DNA of 64,000 nt from Paraflavitalea devenefica (GTDB taxonomy: Bacteria; Bacteroidota; Bacteroidia; Chitinophagales; Chitinophagaceae). Position 1 is the stretch's first letter. Each line of letters starts with the position of its first letter. The stretch is taken from assembly GCF_011759375.1 (NCBI RefSeq), contig NZ_JAARML010000001.1, positions 620,001 to 684,000 on the forward strand, given 5' to 3'. Position numbers and translations under genes: made by a program. Positions 50,246-59,107 of this stretch are shown here, piece by piece. The notes beneath the pieces are model-generated. The model worked only from the letters and a program-made list of their open reading frames with translations. It was not told the origin of the DNA and ran no database searches.

Positions 50246-51700
50246 TTAGTTTGACAGTTTGATCCCTTGTCCTTTATAAAATTCCAGGACTTTCATTTTG
50301 AAAACATAATCAAATTGTGCTGATGCCCTGTCCAGTTTGGCACGCGTCAGGTTATTCTGGCTGGTCAGCAGGTCAAAAGTATTGAGCAATCCCAGTTCAT
50401 ACCTTTTCACCGCAAAATCATATGTTTTTTGTGTGATCTCAACAGAGGTTTTGGAAGCATTGAACTTTTGCATGGCAGCAGAGGCACTGTAATAGGCCTT
50501 ATAAATATCGTTCTTCAGTGTTTGATCGGTCAGTTCCTTGGTAACCTGCGCATTCTTCAGGTTCAGCTTTGACCGCTGGTAATTGAAGCGGGCTTGCCCT
50601 CCGCTAAGGATGGGAACTGATAAAGTAACGCCAAGACCCTGGCCAAAGTTACCATTGATCTGCGTTCCCCAGCCATCCCATATCTCGCTAAAAGACTTTT
50701 TGCTCGATACAGTACCAGTCGTGGGTATATATACAGGGTATTGCACAGAACCCGCGTCTGCACGCGCAATAGTATCGACGCCATTTATAAATTGCCTATA
50801 GCTTTTGGTAGGGTTGTTAAAGTTTGTCCCCAGGCTGCCGCCAACCGAAATAGTGGGATACAGTAAAGACTTGGAGGACTTTACTGAAGTAGCTAGTGAT
50901 TGTATCCTTAATTCATTGGCCTTTTGTGCCGGCTGACTCTTCATAGCAATATCGAAAACAGCTTGGGGCTGCAACTGAAGAATAGGCTCTACCGGTATTT
51001 GCTCTACAGGAGGGCTGGTAATATCAAAAACAGCACCGGCATCCAGGTTCAGGGCTATCTTTAAAGTAAGTACTGCCTGGTCCACATTAGATACCGCGGT
51101 AATATAATTGGAACTGTCGGTAGCATATTGTCCTTCCAGGGTAAGGGCATCCAATTCAGGTACAGCGCCTGCTTCCACCTTCTTGCGGGTAAATTGTATC
51201 TGGCTCATCGTCTGCGCCATCTGCACTTTGGCAATATCCATTTGCTGGCGGGCCAGTAATACCTGCAGGTAGTAAGTGGCCACATTCAGGGCTACATCAT
51301 TCTTGGCTTTTTCCACGTCCATACCGGCAGCATCATTGGCATAGCGGCTGGCCAGTATATTATTTTTGATACGGTTCCAGTTAAAAACAGTAATGCCGGC
51401 ACTTGCACTAAAACTCTGGTATAGGGAGGAAACAGTGGTGTATGTGTTGGTAGTACGGTCAATAGAACGGCCCCATTGCATACCTGTACTGGTACTGAAA
51501 TCCAGACTCGGATACTGACTCCATTGACTCTGCTTTAGGTCCACTTCGGCCAGCTCCGCCTGTATCTTACTTTGCTTAATAGTAATATTATTGGCCCAGG
51601 CGTATTCCACGCAACGCTGAAGGTCCCACTTGTCCTGGCTAAATACAGTACCAATAAATCCCAATTGCAGTAAAACAGGTAATAGAATTTTCCTTTTCAT
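50246..51700 (-). CDS. TolC family outer membrane efflux protein
   Basis: Outer-membrane channel of a tripartite export system, 484 aa. The signal peptide is LLPVLLQLGFIGTVFSQ. Two OEP repeats (PF02321) are seen: WDLQRCVEYAWANNITIKQS with QSQWSQYPSLDFSTS, and AMKSQPAQKANELRIQSLAT with SKSLLYPTISVGGSLG, each continuing into long helices (LARQQMDIAKVQMAQTMSQI; RYELGLLNTFDLLTSQNNLT). It is the first gene of the TolC-HlyD unit. The 195-nt upstream spacer has a palindrome at 51834 and AT-rich sequence. Confidence 0.92.
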   Translation of the reverse strand: MKRKILLPVLLQLGFIGTVFSQDKWDLQRCVEYAWANNITIKQSKIQAELAEVDLKQSQWSQYPSLDFSTSTGMQWGRSIDRTTNTYTTVSSLYQSFSASAGITVFNWNRIKNNILASRYANDAAGMDVEKAKNDVALNVATYYLQVLLARQQMDIAKVQMAQTMSQIQFTRKKVEAGAVPELDALTLEGQYATDSSNYITAVSNVDQAVLTLKIALNLDAGAVFDITSPPVEQIPVEPILQLQPQAVFDIAMKSQPAQKANELRIQSLATSVKSSKSLLYPTISVGGSLGTNFNNPTKSYRQFINGVDTIARADAGSVQYPVYIPTTGTVSSKKSFSEIWDGWGTQINGNFGQGLGVTLSVPILSGGQARFNYQRSKLNLKNAQVTKELTDQTLKNDIYKAYYSASAAMQKFNASKTSVEITQKTYDFAVKRYELGLLNTFDLLTSQNNLTRAKLDRASAQFDYVFKMKVLEFYKGQGIKLSN

Positions 51701-51833
51701 AGAACAAATCTGATTGTAATGAAGGAGGTGGCTAATAGTAAAAACTGCAAACGCTCAACTGTAACCACACAAAATACAGCATGCCCCCCAAAGCATAAAA
51801 AAATAATAGTTAAAACCGGCAATATCAGTGTTG

Positions 51834-51873
51834 AGAGGTGACACCTTTCGTTGGCATCGCCAGGGAAAGGTGT
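51834..51873. repeat. Palindromic element, family 3, copy A
   Basis: GAGGTGACACCTTTC at the left and GAAAGGTGTAAC at the right fold around TTGGCATCGCC. The left part nearly matches the element at 56544 (AGAGGTGACATCTTTC). It lies between the TolC start and the transsulfuration gene stop on the minus strand. Confidence 0.55.
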
Positions 51874-51895
51874 AACTAATCAAAAGCTCTTTCCT

Positions 51896-53068
51896 TTATA
51901 TTGCAGCAAAAGCCTGTTCTATATCGGCCACCAGGTATTCCGCCTCTTCCAGCCCGATATAAAAGCGTATCATCCGGTGTTCCCTGTCGGCAGCATTAAA
52001 GTCTTCCGGCTGCAGGGAGGCGCAACGCGGAATGGCCAGGCTTTCATGGCCACCCCAGCTTACTGCCATGAGTATATGTCGCAATGATTCACAGAAGGTT
52101 ACAATTTGCTCCATTTTTTCTGCTTTCATGACAATTGTCAGCAGGCCACAGGCGCCTGCCATCTGTGCTTTGGCCAGGTCATATTGGGAGAAATTGGGAT
52201 CCAGGGGGAAAATAACTTCCTCTACAGCAGGGTGTTGCTTAAAATAGTCAATCACCTTCCGGGTGGTGCGGGAAATATGTTCCAGGCGCAGGGGTAGGGT
52301 GCGCAGGCCCCTGATCAGCAGCCAGGCATTGAAAGGAGATACCCCATTGCCCATATTCAGCAGCTCATTGTCGAAGATCTTTTTCATCATCGTACGGGTG
52401 CCGGTCAGTACCCCGGCCACCACATCACTATGCCCGCCGATATACTTGGTAGCCGACTGCAACACCATATCAATGCCCATTTCAATGGGCCGCTGGTAAA
52501 GCGGGGTGCAATAACTATTGTCGCAGATCGTCACAATACCTTCCGCCCGGGCCAGCTCGGCCACCGCCCGCAGGTCCTGCAGGGCAAAATCCCAGCTATT
52601 GGGCGATTCCAGGTAGATAACCTTTGTATTGGGCAGGATGGCCCTTTCAAAATTCTCAATCTGTGTGCCGTCCACATACGTCGTGGCCACACCAAAGCGG
52701 GGCAGCACATTGTCAAACATCTTTTGCGCCCAGGTATAGGGCTTATTAACAGACACGATATGGTCGCCCGATTGTATATTGGCAAACACGGAGGCGAAAA
52801 TAGCCGAAGAGCCGCTGTTGAATACCAGGCAATCTTCTGCCCCGTCCAGTGCAGCCAGCTTCTTGCGCAGGATATCAATCGTAGGGTTCAGTCCCCGGCT
52901 GTACAGGTAATTACTGTACTCATCTTCAAAAACCTTACGCAGCTCATCCACCTTCTTGAAGGCGAAATTGCTGGTTTGCATAATAGGCGGCGCTATGGCC
53001 CGGAAGTACTGCTCCCTTTCCTCCCCCAACTCGTTGAGGATATATGACAGATCATAATCAGACATCAT
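51896..53068 (-). CDS. PLP-dependent transsulfuration enzyme (Cys/Met metabolism)
   Basis: 390-aa fold-type I PLP enzyme of the Cys/Met metabolism family (PF01053). PLP-site segments are LFNSGSSAIFASVFANIQSG, ESPNSWDFALQDL, TICDNSYCTPLYQRPIEMG and the Schiff-base Lys in LQSATKYIGGHSDVVAGVL. The C-terminal VSWGGHESLAIPR and IRFYIGLEEAEYLVADI are typical. It could be a cystathionine gamma-synthase, a cystathionine gamma-lyase or a methionine gamma-lyase; sequence reading cannot decide. It starts directly where the amino-acid permease gene ends (no gap), so import and breakdown of a sulfur amino acid is plausible. Confidence 0.88.
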   Translation of the reverse strand: MMSDYDLSYILNELGEEREQYFRAIAPPIMQTSNFAFKKVDELRKVFEDEYSNYLYSRGLNPTIDILRKKLAALDGAEDCLVFNSGSSAIFASVFANIQSGDHIVSVNKPYTWAQKMFDNVLPRFGVATTYVDGTQIENFERAILPNTKVIYLESPNSWDFALQDLRAVAELARAEGIVTICDNSYCTPLYQRPIEMGIDMVLQSATKYIGGHSDVVAGVLTGTRTMMKKIFDNELLNMGNGVSPFNAWLLIRGLRTLPLRLEHISRTTRKVIDYFKQHPAVEEVIFPLDPNFSQYDLAKAQMAGACGLLTIVMKAEKMEQIVTFCESLRHILMAVSWGGHESLAIPRCASLQPEDFNAADREHRMIRFYIGLEEAEYLVADIEQAFAAI

Positions 53069-54403
53069 CTAAGTATCAGTTTTCGATAGGTTATTTTTCC
53101 GCGTTAAAAAATACAACAACATAAAGCCCGCCAGTACCGATATACCAATCAAAGCGGTCATAGGCTTATTAATAGCAACGCTAATACATACAAAGATATA
53201 GGCAGCAATAAAAATGATGGGCTGCAGCGGGTACAACTTCATGGAATAAATGCCCGTTCCGTTCAGGTGCTTGGTGCGTTTGCGCAACATAAAAATGGAA
53301 CCGGCCGACAGCGCCATGCCAAAGCAATCCAGGAAAATGGTAAAGCTTAATATCTCATCAAAGGTCTTGGCAAAGAACAATACGATGATACAAACAATGG
53401 AAAAGACGGTCAGGGAAGTGATCACCACTTCTTTTTTGGCCGACTTCTTTTTAAACACAGCGGGCAATACGCCATCTTCACTCATGGCAAACATGACACG
53501 GGGGTTGCTCATCAACTGCACATTCACATAGGCCAGTACAGAGAGGAATAACAGGCCCGAAAATACATTGGCGCCTTCCTGGCCCAGTAACTTGAAGGCT
53601 ATTACAGAGGCGATTTCATTGGTATTCTTGAGGTTTTCAAATCCAACTATTTTATAATAACTATAGTTCACTGCCAGGTACAGGATAATGATGGCCGTAA
53701 TGCCAATAAAAATACCCCGGGGAATATTACGCGAGGCATTATTCACCTCATGGCCAAAATTGATGGTTTGCTGGTACCCGCCATACGTGAAGGACACCGC
53801 CACCAGGCTCATGCCGAAGGATTTTATATACTGGTCCCAGGTAGCTTCGGGGTGCGCAGCCATGGCTGCCGTATTATCATGGTACAGGACCGGGAAGAAC
53901 AAAGCCGCGATCAGCATCACCACCATACTGATCTTAATTACCATTAATATATTCTGGGTCTTCGCACTCATGCGAAGCCCCAGCAGGTTCACCCCATAAA
54001 AAATGACAATGCCCACTGTGGCGATCAATACTTTGGTCAGGTCCGACACCGGGCCGGCAAACATTACTTTACTGATGTAGCCGGCGCCGATGAGCGCCAC
54101 GCCCGACAGTGAGCCTGCATTGGAAACAAGAATAATACAGTTGATGGAAAAAGCCAGGGAGGGGTGATAAGCATAAGAGAAGATACGGTAATAGCCGCCG
54201 GTAGCAGGGTGTCTTGAACCAATCTCTGCATAGGTGAGGGCGCCGCAAAGCGCCACCAGGCCACCTACTATCCAGGCCGTAAAGAAAACACCGGGGGTTA
54301 AAGCATCCTTTGCCGAGTTCGAAGCAGTTCTGAAAATGCCCATTCCGATCACCAGTCCAATAACGATCATGGTGAGGTCGAACAAGCTTAGTTTGGACTT
54401 CAT
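53069..54403 (-). CDS. Amino acid permease, APC superfamily
   Basis: 444-aa inner-membrane transporter with about 12 helices. The ATG at 54403 (MKSKLSLFDLTMIVIGLVIG) is the family-like start; the frame opens further at 54511 but runs into the divergent receptor gene. The helix 1 motif is VIGLVIGMGIFRT, and ALTYAEIGSRHPATGGYYRI follows in helix 2-3. SFTYGGYQQTINFGHEVNN and VMFAMSEDGVLP are typical of the APC family. Co-transcribed with the PLP enzyme downstream; the substrate is likely a sulfur or neutral amino acid, by inference. Divergent from the TonB receptor with only 45 nt between start codons. Confidence 0.9.
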   Translation of the reverse strand: MKSKLSLFDLTMIVIGLVIGMGIFRTASNSAKDALTPGVFFTAWIVGGLVALCGALTYAEIGSRHPATGGYYRIFSYAYHPSLAFSINCIILVSNAGSLSGVALIGAGYISKVMFAGPVSDLTKVLIATVGIVIFYGVNLLGLRMSAKTQNILMVIKISMVVMLIAALFFPVLYHDNTAAMAAHPEATWDQYIKSFGMSLVAVSFTYGGYQQTINFGHEVNNASRNIPRGIFIGITAIIILYLAVNYSYYKIVGFENLKNTNEIASVIAFKLLGQEGANVFSGLLFLSVLAYVNVQLMSNPRVMFAMSEDGVLPAVFKKKSAKKEVVITSLTVFSIVCIIVLFFAKTFDEILSFTIFLDCFGMALSAGSIFMLRKRTKHLNGTGIYSMKLYPLQPIIFIAAYIFVCISVAINKPMTALIGISVLAGFMLLYFLTRKNNLSKTDT

Positions 54404-54448
54404 TCGTGGAAGATAAAGAAAAGTAGCTATTTTCTTATTTTTACACCA

Positions 54449-56503
54449 ATGAAACATATCCTGCTTATCCTGTTGACCAGCCTTTTGGTCAATGGCCTGC
54501 ATGCCCAACAAACAGCCTCTGATGATACAGCCAAAGCATTACAACCTGTCATTGTCAAAGCCTATGAACAAAACCGCCAGTTGAAAGAAGTTTCAGGCGC
54601 CATCAACTTCATCGGCAAATCACAGCTTGAACGCTTCAACAATACCAGCCTGCTCCCGGCCCTGAATACCACACCCGGCGTGCACATGGAAGAACGTTCG
54701 CCTGGCAGTTTCCGCCTCAATGTAAGGGGTAGCACCATCCGCTCTCCCTTTGGGGTGCGCAACGTGAAGGTGTACTGGAATGGCATCCCCTTCACCGATC
54801 CGGGCGGCAGCACTTACCTCAACCAGCTCAGCTATTACAATGTAAATTCTATCGAAGTGATCAAAGGCCCTGCCGGCAGCCTGTATGGAGCAGGCACCGG
54901 CGGTGCGGTATTGATCAACAGCCAGCCCGATCAATGGACAAAAGGCGTGGACGTTGGTTACCTGTACGGCAGTTACAACCTCCACAACCTGCATGCACAG
55001 GTGCGGGTAGGTAGTGAAGAGAACCGCAATACTTTCGGCTATACCCATCAAACCAGTGATGGCTACCGCGATCATACCAATATGCGGCGTGATGTAGCAA
55101 CCTGGGAAACGAGGCTGAAAATAAATAACCGCCAGACCCTGCAGGCCAGTGTGCTGTATGGCGACCTGTACTATGAAACGCCCGGCGGCCTCACCCTCAC
55201 TGAATACAACAATAATCCCCGCGGCGCCCGCCCCAATGCCGATGCCTTACAGACAGCCATTTATCAGAAAACATTCCTGGCAGGATTGACGCACACGTAC
55301 CAGCTAACTGACCGGCTCGATAACAGTTCTGTGGTATATGGCGCTTTTTCGCTGATCAGGAACCCTACCTTCCGCAACTATGAAAAAAGATCAGAGCCCC
55401 ATTTTGGTGGCCGCACGCTCTTTAACTGGTTGCATGACCTGAATGGCACGCAACTTAAAGTATCGTGGGGAGCCGAAGCGCAACGTGGTTTCTTTAATAC
55501 CAAAACCTTTCAGAATAAACAGGGCCGTCCCGATACCCTACTGACCGATGATGATATTGATAGCTGGATCTACTCCCTGTTCACACAAGCCAGCCTGCGC
55601 TTTCCCGGCGACTGGAATGTAGATGCAGGCATCAGCTTCAACAAATCATCCATTACCATTACCCGTCTTTCTGTGCCCTCTTTCGTTCCCGTAAAAAGGA
55701 CCTATAGCAATGAATGGGCGCCACGGCTGGCTGTTTCCAAGAAGATCATCCCGGAGTTATTATTATATGCCAGTGTAGCCAAAGGTTTCTCCCCGCCCAC
55801 CACACAGGAAGTATTGCCTTCCACATCGGTTATCAGTACCGGACTGAATGCAGAACAGGGCGTGAATTATGAAGCCGGTATCAAAAGCAGTTGGCTGCAG
55901 CAAAGGCTGTATGTAGAGGTGAATGCTTTTATTTACCGCCTGCAAAATGCCATTGTACTACGGCGCGATAGTAGCAATGCCGATTATTTTGTGAATGCAG
56001 GCTCTACCAAACAAAGGGGTATTGAATCGCAGGCTTATTACCAGTTAATCCCGGGCAGGAAAGGTTTTATATCCAATGCACGTTTATGGGTAAGCCATAC
56101 TTACAGCCATTTCCGCTACAAGGACTTTAAACAGGGCGCTACCGATTTCTCCCGTAAGCAATTGCCCAGTGTGGCGCCCCATACCCTCACTGCCGGACTG
56201 GATGTAAGTACCCGGCCGGGATTGTATGCCAACCTCACCTGGTATTACAGCGATCCCATTGCCCTGAATGATGCCAATACAGTAATCGCTTCTTCCTACC
56301 AGCTTAGTGGCGGACGCATCGGCTGGCGCACCCGTCTGTGCAAGGGTATCGCTGCCGATATCTTTGCCGGCGCCGACAACCTGTTCGACGTACGCTATAG
56401 CCTGGGCAATGATATTAATGCCGCCGCCAACCGGTATTACAATACCGCAGCAGGCGCCAACTATTTTGGCGGCATCAACCTGCAATTTATTACTGCCAGA
56501 TAA
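54449..56503 (+). CDS. TonB-dependent receptor
   Basis: 684-aa outer-membrane receptor. The signal peptide is MKHILLILLTSLLVNGLHAQ. No regulatory extension is present; the plug starts early (LQPVIVKAYEQNRQLKEVSG, FNNTSLLPALNTTPGVHME, RLNVRGSTIRSPFGVRNVKV, SIEVIKGPAGSLYGAGTGGA). A 22-strand barrel follows and ends with YFGGINLQFITAR. The layout matches siderophore-type receptors (FecA/FhuE group), but the ligand is unknown. It is monocistronic and ends at the hairpin at 56544. It is not under the cobalamin riboswitch. Confidence 0.92.
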   Translation: MKHILLILLTSLLVNGLHAQQTASDDTAKALQPVIVKAYEQNRQLKEVSGAINFIGKSQLERFNNTSLLPALNTTPGVHMEERSPGSFRLNVRGSTIRSPFGVRNVKVYWNGIPFTDPGGSTYLNQLSYYNVNSIEVIKGPAGSLYGAGTGGAVLINSQPDQWTKGVDVGYLYGSYNLHNLHAQVRVGSEENRNTFGYTHQTSDGYRDHTNMRRDVATWETRLKINNRQTLQASVLYGDLYYETPGGLTLTEYNNNPRGARPNADALQTAIYQKTFLAGLTHTYQLTDRLDNSSVVYGAFSLIRNPTFRNYEKRSEPHFGGRTLFNWLHDLNGTQLKVSWGAEAQRGFFNTKTFQNKQGRPDTLLTDDDIDSWIYSLFTQASLRFPGDWNVDAGISFNKSSITITRLSVPSFVPVKRTYSNEWAPRLAVSKKIIPELLLYASVAKGFSPPTTQEVLPSTSVISTGLNAEQGVNYEAGIKSSWLQQRLYVEVNAFIYRLQNAIVLRRDSSNADYFVNAGSTKQRGIESQAYYQLIPGRKGFISNARLWVSHTYSHFRYKDFKQGATDFSRKQLPSVAPHTLTAGLDVSTRPGLYANLTWYYSDPIALNDANTVIASSYQLSGGRIGWRTRLCKGIAADIFAGADNLFDVRYSLGNDINAAANRYYNTAAGANYFGGINLQFITAR

Positions 56504-56543
56504 CCTGGATATCAACCATTTAAGAGGTAATTCTTTAGAAACT

Positions 56544-56601
56544 CAGAGGTGACATCTTTCCTCCTGCTTTGCGGGACGAAAGATGCCACCTCTCTCTTTT
56601 T
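56544..56601 (+). terminator. Terminator of the TonB receptor; palindrome family 3, copy B
   Basis: AGAGGTGACATCTTTC pairs with GAAAGATGCCACCTCT and is followed by CTCTTTTTTA. The stem sequence is close to the element at 51834-51873. Confidence 0.85.
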
Positions 56602-56658
56602 TAGCTCATTTCTCCTGTTAAGGTAGTAACATCCTTCGATCAAGGTCCTGCGATTATA

Positions 56659-56868
56659 GGGTATTCTTTAGGTTTTCCTGAGGTTATCCTGGGGTAATCT
56701 TCAGGTAAAAAGCCCAGGAAAACCCTAAGAAAACCCTAGGATGACCCTAAGATGACCCTAGGATGGGAGGTACTTGATAGGTACATGGTAGGTACTTAAA
56801 GCCAGGCATCTTACCAGGACAATCCTGCCAGGCATCTCCCAGGAAACTCCCATAAAACCAGGGTAAAC
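56659..56868. repeat. Long degenerate 11-bp tandem array before the cobalamin promoter
   Basis: About 19 units of 11 bp. Units drift in type along the array: GGGTATTCTTT, AGGTTTTCCTG, AGGTTATCCTG, GGGTAATCTTC, AGGTAAAAAGC; then CCAGGAAAACC, CTAAGAAAACC, CTAGGATGACC, CTAAGATGACC, CTAGGATGGGA; then GGTACTTGATA, GGTACATGGTA, GGTACTTAAAG, CCAGGCATCTT. A one-base slip follows at 56813, then CCAGGACAATC, CTGCCAGGCAT, CTCCCAGGAAA, CTCCCATAAAA, CCAGGGTAAAC. It ends 3 nt before the -7 element at 56872. The spacer 56504-57186 holds no gene. Confidence 0.8.
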
Positions 56869-56871
56869 CCT

Positions 56872-56879
56872 TACATTTG
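56872..56879 (+). promoter_or_regulatory. -7 promoter element of the cobalamin-controlled operon
   Basis: TACATTTG followed by CCGCG. Transcription would start near 56886, the first base of the riboswitch. Confidence 0.65.
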
Positions 56880-56885
56880 CCGCGT

Positions 56886-57062
56886 AATTGGTTTCCGCTC
56901 CCGTTCAAGACGGGACTGGATGAAAAGGGAAACCGGTGTAAATCCGGTGCTATCCCCGTAGCTGTAAGTTTCGCAAAACTGTTCATTCTTCGTACCACTG
57001 TCCCATAAGGAGGACGGGAAGGTGTTGAACAGGGAAACAAGTCAGAAGACCTGCCAGTTATC
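56886..57062 (+). promoter_or_regulatory. Cobalamin riboswitch
   Basis: The adenosylcobalamin-class aptamer is recognised by its conserved core. TTGGTTTCCG opens the element, AAAAGGGAAACCGGTG is the J/P3-P4 core at about 56921, and AATCCGGTGCTATCCCCGTA is followed by GCTGTAAG. The B12 box AGTCAGAAGACCTGCC lies at 57040-57055, and a peripheral stem CCCAT-AAGGAGGA-CGGG lies in between. It precedes a BtuB-like receptor and DUF6580. A small stem (CTTTCGGGTGAAAAG) follows near 57079, but no poly-T terminator is seen before the ATG at 57187, so control is probably at translation initiation. Confidence 0.92.
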
Positions 57063-57186
57063 AGCAATAACATCGACGAGCTTTCGGGTGAAAAGCCGGG
57101 ATGAAACAGTCTTACTGCAGAAGACATTTCATTTCTGTTTGTATTCATTTTTTCCGAAGGCTCATAGTTCATCACACAAACAAACT

Positions 57187-59079
57187 ATGAGCATGACAAG
57201 AAGGTTACTCACATTATCGGCCCTGCTGGCAGCCATGTATACGCAGGCACAGGACTCAACAAACGCTAAATCGCTGGACCAGGTAGTCATCACGGCTACC
57301 AAATACCCGGTTAAACTCAGTGAAACGGGTAAAGTAGTGACGGTTATTGGCCGTGAGCAAATTGAACGCAGCAGCGGCAAAAGCCTCGCACAGGTTTTAA
57401 CAGAACAAACCGGCATCATTGTCAATGGCGCCAACAGCAACCCCGGTAAGGACAAATCCATTTTCTTACGGGGCGCTTCCAATGATTATACATTGATCTT
57501 ACTGGATGGTATTCCTGTCAATGATCCCTCCGGATCGGGCGGTGCATTTGACCTCCGGCTGTTTCCCGTAGAACAAATTGACCACATTGAAATACTGAAA
57601 GGCAGCCAGTCTACCCTATATGGTTCAGATGCGGTAGCCGGTGTGATCAATATCATTACAAAGAAAAAAGGCACTAAAGCGATCGGCTTCAATGGCGGCG
57701 CTACGTATGGCAGCTTTAACACCTTTACCGGTGATGCAGGTGTGAGCGGCCACACCAAGGTGGTGGATTACAACATCAACTATAGCTATACCAATACAGA
57801 TGGTATTTCAGAAGCTGTAGACACTACCGGTAAAGCAGCTTTTGATAAAGATGGTTTTACCAGGCAAAGTGTACAGGCTAATCTCGCCTTCCGGGTAAAC
57901 GATAAGATAAAAATAGCGCCTTACTACAGGTATAGCCACTACAAAGGCGATTTTGATGCAGATGCTTTTACAGATGGTACCAATACGTTCCGTTCTTTGC
58001 TGAATAATACAGGCGCCATTGCTACGATAGCCCTGCCCAAAGGCACCATCACGGCCAATTATGGTTATTCCTATTCCAAAAGGAATTATGTTACAGGTTT
58101 CGGCTCTTCTTTCTTCCGTGGAAAATTCCATAGCGGCGATGTATACCTTACCCAGGCATTGAACGGCCAGGTAAAAATGCTGGCAGGCGTTAACTACCAA
58201 AGCTACCAGTTGCTGGATACTACCCTGGAAAAGAAGAACCCCGAAACATCCATCATCAGCCCTTATCTCTCTTTCTTTATACAAAGCGATAATGGCCTTC
58301 ACGTAGAAGTGGGCGGAAGGTATAACCGTCATTCAGAATTTGGCAGCCATTTTACTTATAGTTTCAATACTTCCTACCTGATCAACCAGGAGGTGAAAGT
58401 CTTTGCCAATATATCAAGCGGCTTCAAAGCGCCCACTGTATTTGAGTTATTCGGCCCCACTTTTTATGGCAGCAATCCTAAACTGAAGCCTGAACAATCA
58501 ACCAATATTGAAGCAGGCGTACAGTTACAAACATGGCAACATAAACTGCAACTGACAGCTACCGGTTTTTACAGGGATATTAAGGACCTGATCGCGTATG
58601 TAGGCAACCAGTCTATTAATATTGACGAACAGAAAGATAAAGGCGCTGAACTGGAGGTAACCGTAACACCGGATGAAAAGTGGAGCATCAAGGCATCTTA
58701 TACTTATGTAACCGGTAATATTTATCAAACCCGCAGCGGTAAAGATACCAGCTACTATAACCTGCTGCGCAGGCCAAAGAGCACTATAGTGGCCAGCGTT
58801 GGTTACCAGGCAACCAAACAACTGTACATCAGTATTGCCGCCCAAAGTCTGGGTAAAAGGACCGACCTGTTCTTTGAATCAGTGCCCCCTTACGGTACTA
58901 TCCCTGTTAACCTGAAAGCTTATACTTTGCTGAATGCTTATGCAGAATATAAATTACTGGATAATAAGGTAAGGCTGTTTGTGGATGCCAAAAACCTCAC
59001 CGATGCCAGTTATACAGAAGTGTATGGTTATAATACACCAGGTATTAACATACAGGGAGGATTCAGGATTAATTTATAA
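57187..59079 (+). CDS. BtuB-like TonB-dependent cobalamin receptor
   Basis: 630-aa outer-membrane receptor, predicted to import cobalamin or cobinamide because a cobalamin riboswitch precedes it and cobalamin genes follow. The ATG at 57187 gives a signal peptide (RRLLTLSALLAAMYTQAQ); the upstream frame to 57022 is inside the riboswitch. It has a TonB box-like LDQVVITATKYPVKLSETG, a plug with SKSLAQVL-type and FLRGASNDYTLILLDGIPVN segments, and ILKGSQSTLYGSDAVAGVIN, which is BtuB-like. The barrel ends YTEVYGYNTPGINIQGGFRI NL with an early Leu instead of a terminal Phe. The next gene is 28 nt downstream. Confidence 0.92.
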   Translation: MSMTRRLLTLSALLAAMYTQAQDSTNAKSLDQVVITATKYPVKLSETGKVVTVIGREQIERSSGKSLAQVLTEQTGIIVNGANSNPGKDKSIFLRGASNDYTLILLDGIPVNDPSGSGGAFDLRLFPVEQIDHIEILKGSQSTLYGSDAVAGVINIITKKKGTKAIGFNGGATYGSFNTFTGDAGVSGHTKVVDYNINYSYTNTDGISEAVDTTGKAAFDKDGFTRQSVQANLAFRVNDKIKIAPYYRYSHYKGDFDADAFTDGTNTFRSLLNNTGAIATIALPKGTITANYGYSYSKRNYVTGFGSSFFRGKFHSGDVYLTQALNGQVKMLAGVNYQSYQLLDTTLEKKNPETSIISPYLSFFIQSDNGLHVEVGGRYNRHSEFGSHFTYSFNTSYLINQEVKVFANISSGFKAPTVFELFGPTFYGSNPKLKPEQSTNIEAGVQLQTWQHKLQLTATGFYRDIKDLIAYVGNQSINIDEQKDKGAELEVTVTPDEKWSIKASYTYVTGNIYQTRSGKDTSYYNLLRRPKSTIVASVGYQATKQLYISIAAQSLGKRTDLFFESVPPYGTIPVNLKAYTLLNAYAEYKLLDNKVRLFVDAKNLTDASYTEVYGYNTPGINIQGGFRINL

Positions 59080-59107
59080 TTTTAAGTTCCTTTTATAAAT
59101 TATACTT

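Noticed and set aside
57022..57186. N-terminal extension of the BtuB-like receptor
   Set aside because: It lies within the riboswitch and its B12 box; the signal peptide starts only at 57187.
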